Shown piece by piece: positions 5,851 through 6,771 of a stretch of 6,771 bases of DNA. The DNA comes from Nitrospirota bacterium (lineage in GTDB: Bacteria > Nitrospinota > Nitrospinia > Nitrospinales > Nitrospinaceae): contig JAUVMD010000068.1 in assembly GCA_030600405.1 (NCBI GenBank), positions 1-6,771 of the forward strand, given 5' to 3'. Within the stretch, counting starts at the first letter, position 1, and every line of letters begins with the position of its first letter. The notes beneath the pieces were generated by a model. That model worked only from the letters and a program-made list of their open reading frames with translations, made no database searches and was not told the DNA's origin. The position numbers were made by a program, and so were the translations under genes.

Positions 5851-6636
5851 GTGAAGCGCATATTGAGCGGATTGGTACTTATTCCCGTTGTCTTGGGAAT
5901 TGTTCAATACGGTTCGCCCTTGTTGTTTTTGGCTCTCGTGACCGCCGCTGTGTTGACGGGATGGATGGAATACTTCAAGTTGCTTCGTCACATGGGAATT
6001 AAGATCAATCCCATCGTCGGCGGGATAATGTGTCTGTTCCTCGTTTTTTGTTTTTACCGCGACGATTTTTATCTGGTTTGGCTCGCGGTGTGTCTCATGT
6101 CGTTGTTCATCACTTGGTACGCTTCCGGATCTGCATTGGAGGACGCTCTCAACCAAGTGGCCTATTCGTTTCTGGGTGTAGTTTATGTGTCCGGGTTGAT
6201 GAGTTATTTTATTCTTTTGCGCGGAATGGAACACGGCAACCATATTCTATTTTATCTTTTTATGGTGATCTGGTCGGGCGACATTGCCGCTTACTACGTC
6301 GGGAAAACTATTGGAAAAACTCCACTTGCACCCAGGATCAGCCCCGGCAAAACCATTGAGGGATCGGTGGCGGGCCTGGTTGGCAGTGTGGCCGGAGGGG
6401 TCGCGGCCCAATGTCTGTTTTTTGAAACCCTTCCACTAACCCATTGTTTGATTATGGCCTTCTTATGCGGTACCATGGGTCAAATAGGAGATCTAGCCGA
6501 GTCCCTCTTCAAACGCCGGGCAGGGGTTAAGGATTCCGGATCATTGATCCCGGGTCACGGGGGTGTTCTGGACCGGTTGGACAGCCTGATGTTTGCCGGA
6601 CCCGCATTTTATATTTACCACACATTATTTTTATGA
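5851..6636 (+). CDS. cdsA: Phosphatidate cytidylyltransferase (CDP-diacylglycerol synthase)
   Basis: Integral membrane enzyme that joins CTP and phosphatidic acid to form CDP-diacylglycerol, the precursor of all phospholipids. The 261-residue protein is strongly hydrophobic with several membrane segments (for example about 6-36, 56-68, 73-90, 105-123, 133-150, 172-190, 198-212). The family signature is complete at 218-244: SLFKRRAGVKD, then PGHGGVLDRLD, carrying the metal-binding aspartates. Other matches are WSGDIAAYYVGKTIG (141-155) and ISPGKTIEGSVAG (163-175), a variant of the usual SPKKTWEG. The GTG start has a perfect AGGAGG (5838-5843) seven bases upstream and gives MKRILSGLVLIP, a normal N-terminus. 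A 17-codon reading frame (5801-5854) ends on a TGA that overlaps this GTG. The gene lies 97 bases after uppS and 89 before dxr. Confidence 0.95.
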   Translation: MKRILSGLVLIPVVLGIVQYGSPLLFLALVTAAVLTGWMEYFKLLRHMGIKINPIVGGIMCLFLVFCFYRDDFYLVWLAVCLMSLFITWYASGSALEDALNQVAYSFLGVVYVSGLMSYFILLRGMEHGNHILFYLFMVIWSGDIAAYYVGKTIGKTPLAPRISPGKTIEGSVAGLVGSVAGGVAAQCLFFETLPLTHCLIMAFLCGTMGQIGDLAESLFKRRAGVKDSGSLIPGHGGVLDRLDSLMFAGPAFYIYHTLFL

Positions 6637-6725
6637 GCCAGGAGTGAGATTTTTTTTAAGATTTTTGTAAGAATGCGGCCTATCCTGTTACTTAACACTA
6701 GCGAACCAACTGACTGAGGACACTT

Positions 6726-6771
6726 ATGAAAAAAATTTCCATCCTCGGATCGACCGGCTCCATCGGCGTCA
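6726..6771 (+). CDS. dxr: 1-deoxy-D-xylulose 5-phosphate reductoisomerase, N-terminal start (partial)
   Basis: Only the first 15 codons are in the window; the gene runs off the 3' edge. They read MKKISILGSTGSIGV, the typical Dxr start with the NADPH-binding GSTGSIG loop (8-14). Dxr converts 1-deoxy-D-xylulose 5-phosphate to 2-C-methyl-D-erythritol 4-phosphate, the first committed step of the MEP isoprenoid pathway, which feeds UppS. GAGGA (6716-6720) lies five bases before the ATG. The position after cdsA matches the conserved gene order, which strengthens the call. The 89-bp gap before it has an eight-T run (6650-6657) and a five-T run (6662-6666) but no stem. Confidence 0.85.
   Translation, partial: MKKISILGSTGSIGV

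Noticed and set aside
5743..6243. 166-residue minus-strand frame opposite the start of cdsA
   Set aside because: It covers the conserved membrane gene cdsA and has no family features.
6650..6666. T-runs after cdsA as an intrinsic terminator
   Set aside because: No GC-rich stem precedes them, and the downstream dxr normally belongs to the same cluster.

Overview
This window is a stretch of bacterial chromosome with moderate GC content and one dense run of housekeeping genes, all on the + strand. The order rpsB-tsf-pyrH-frr-uppS-cdsA-dxr is a classic conserved bacterial block. Upstream of it lie the tail of a RimO-type methylthiotransferase gene and a phosphofructokinase gene with pyrophosphate-type active-site residues. 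The cell-envelope genes, the MEP isoprenoid gene and the intergenic repeats fit a Gram-negative-like bacterium. Nitrospinota or a deltaproteobacterial relative is a guess from overall feel (AACACAGATA-type and CCCCTCCTT hairpin repeats, PPi-type Pfk). The sequence alone does not prove the lineage.

Layout: 1-151 is the C-terminal end of rimO. 152-331 is a repeat-rich spacer with a 10-bp tandem duplication and three successive stem-loops. 332-1528 is pfk. 1529-1793 is a 265-bp spacer with a GC hairpin, a long imperfect inverted repeat (1568-1645), a likely intrinsic terminator (1667-1688) and the rpsB leader. 1794-2798 is rpsB with an unusual Ala/Lys-rich tail. 2799-3012 is a structured rpsB-tsf spacer. 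3013-3606 is tsf (short form). 3623-4345 is pyrH and 4347-4901 is frr, tightly packed. 4902-4997 is a spacer with a perfect TATAAT. 4998-5753 is uppS. 5754-5850 is a spacer with a promoter-like pair of hexamers. 5851-6636 is cdsA. 6637-6725 is a T-rich spacer, and 6726-6771 is the start of dxr.

The genes join protein synthesis (S2, EF-Ts, ribosome recycling factor) to UMP phosphorylation and to the lipid-carrier and membrane supply line: Dxr makes MEP for isoprenoids, UppS builds the C55 carrier for peptidoglycan, and CdsA makes CDP-diacylglycerol for phospholipids. Such clusters are thought to couple translation capacity with envelope growth.

I found no new biological system. The items most worth a second look are the EAAAK-repeat tail of S2, the 78-bp inverted repeat between pfk and rpsB, and the composite repeat cluster upstream of pfk. 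Four of the eight visible gene starts are non-ATG (GTG or TTG), and two starts (pyrH, frr) should be placed downstream of the longest reading frame.
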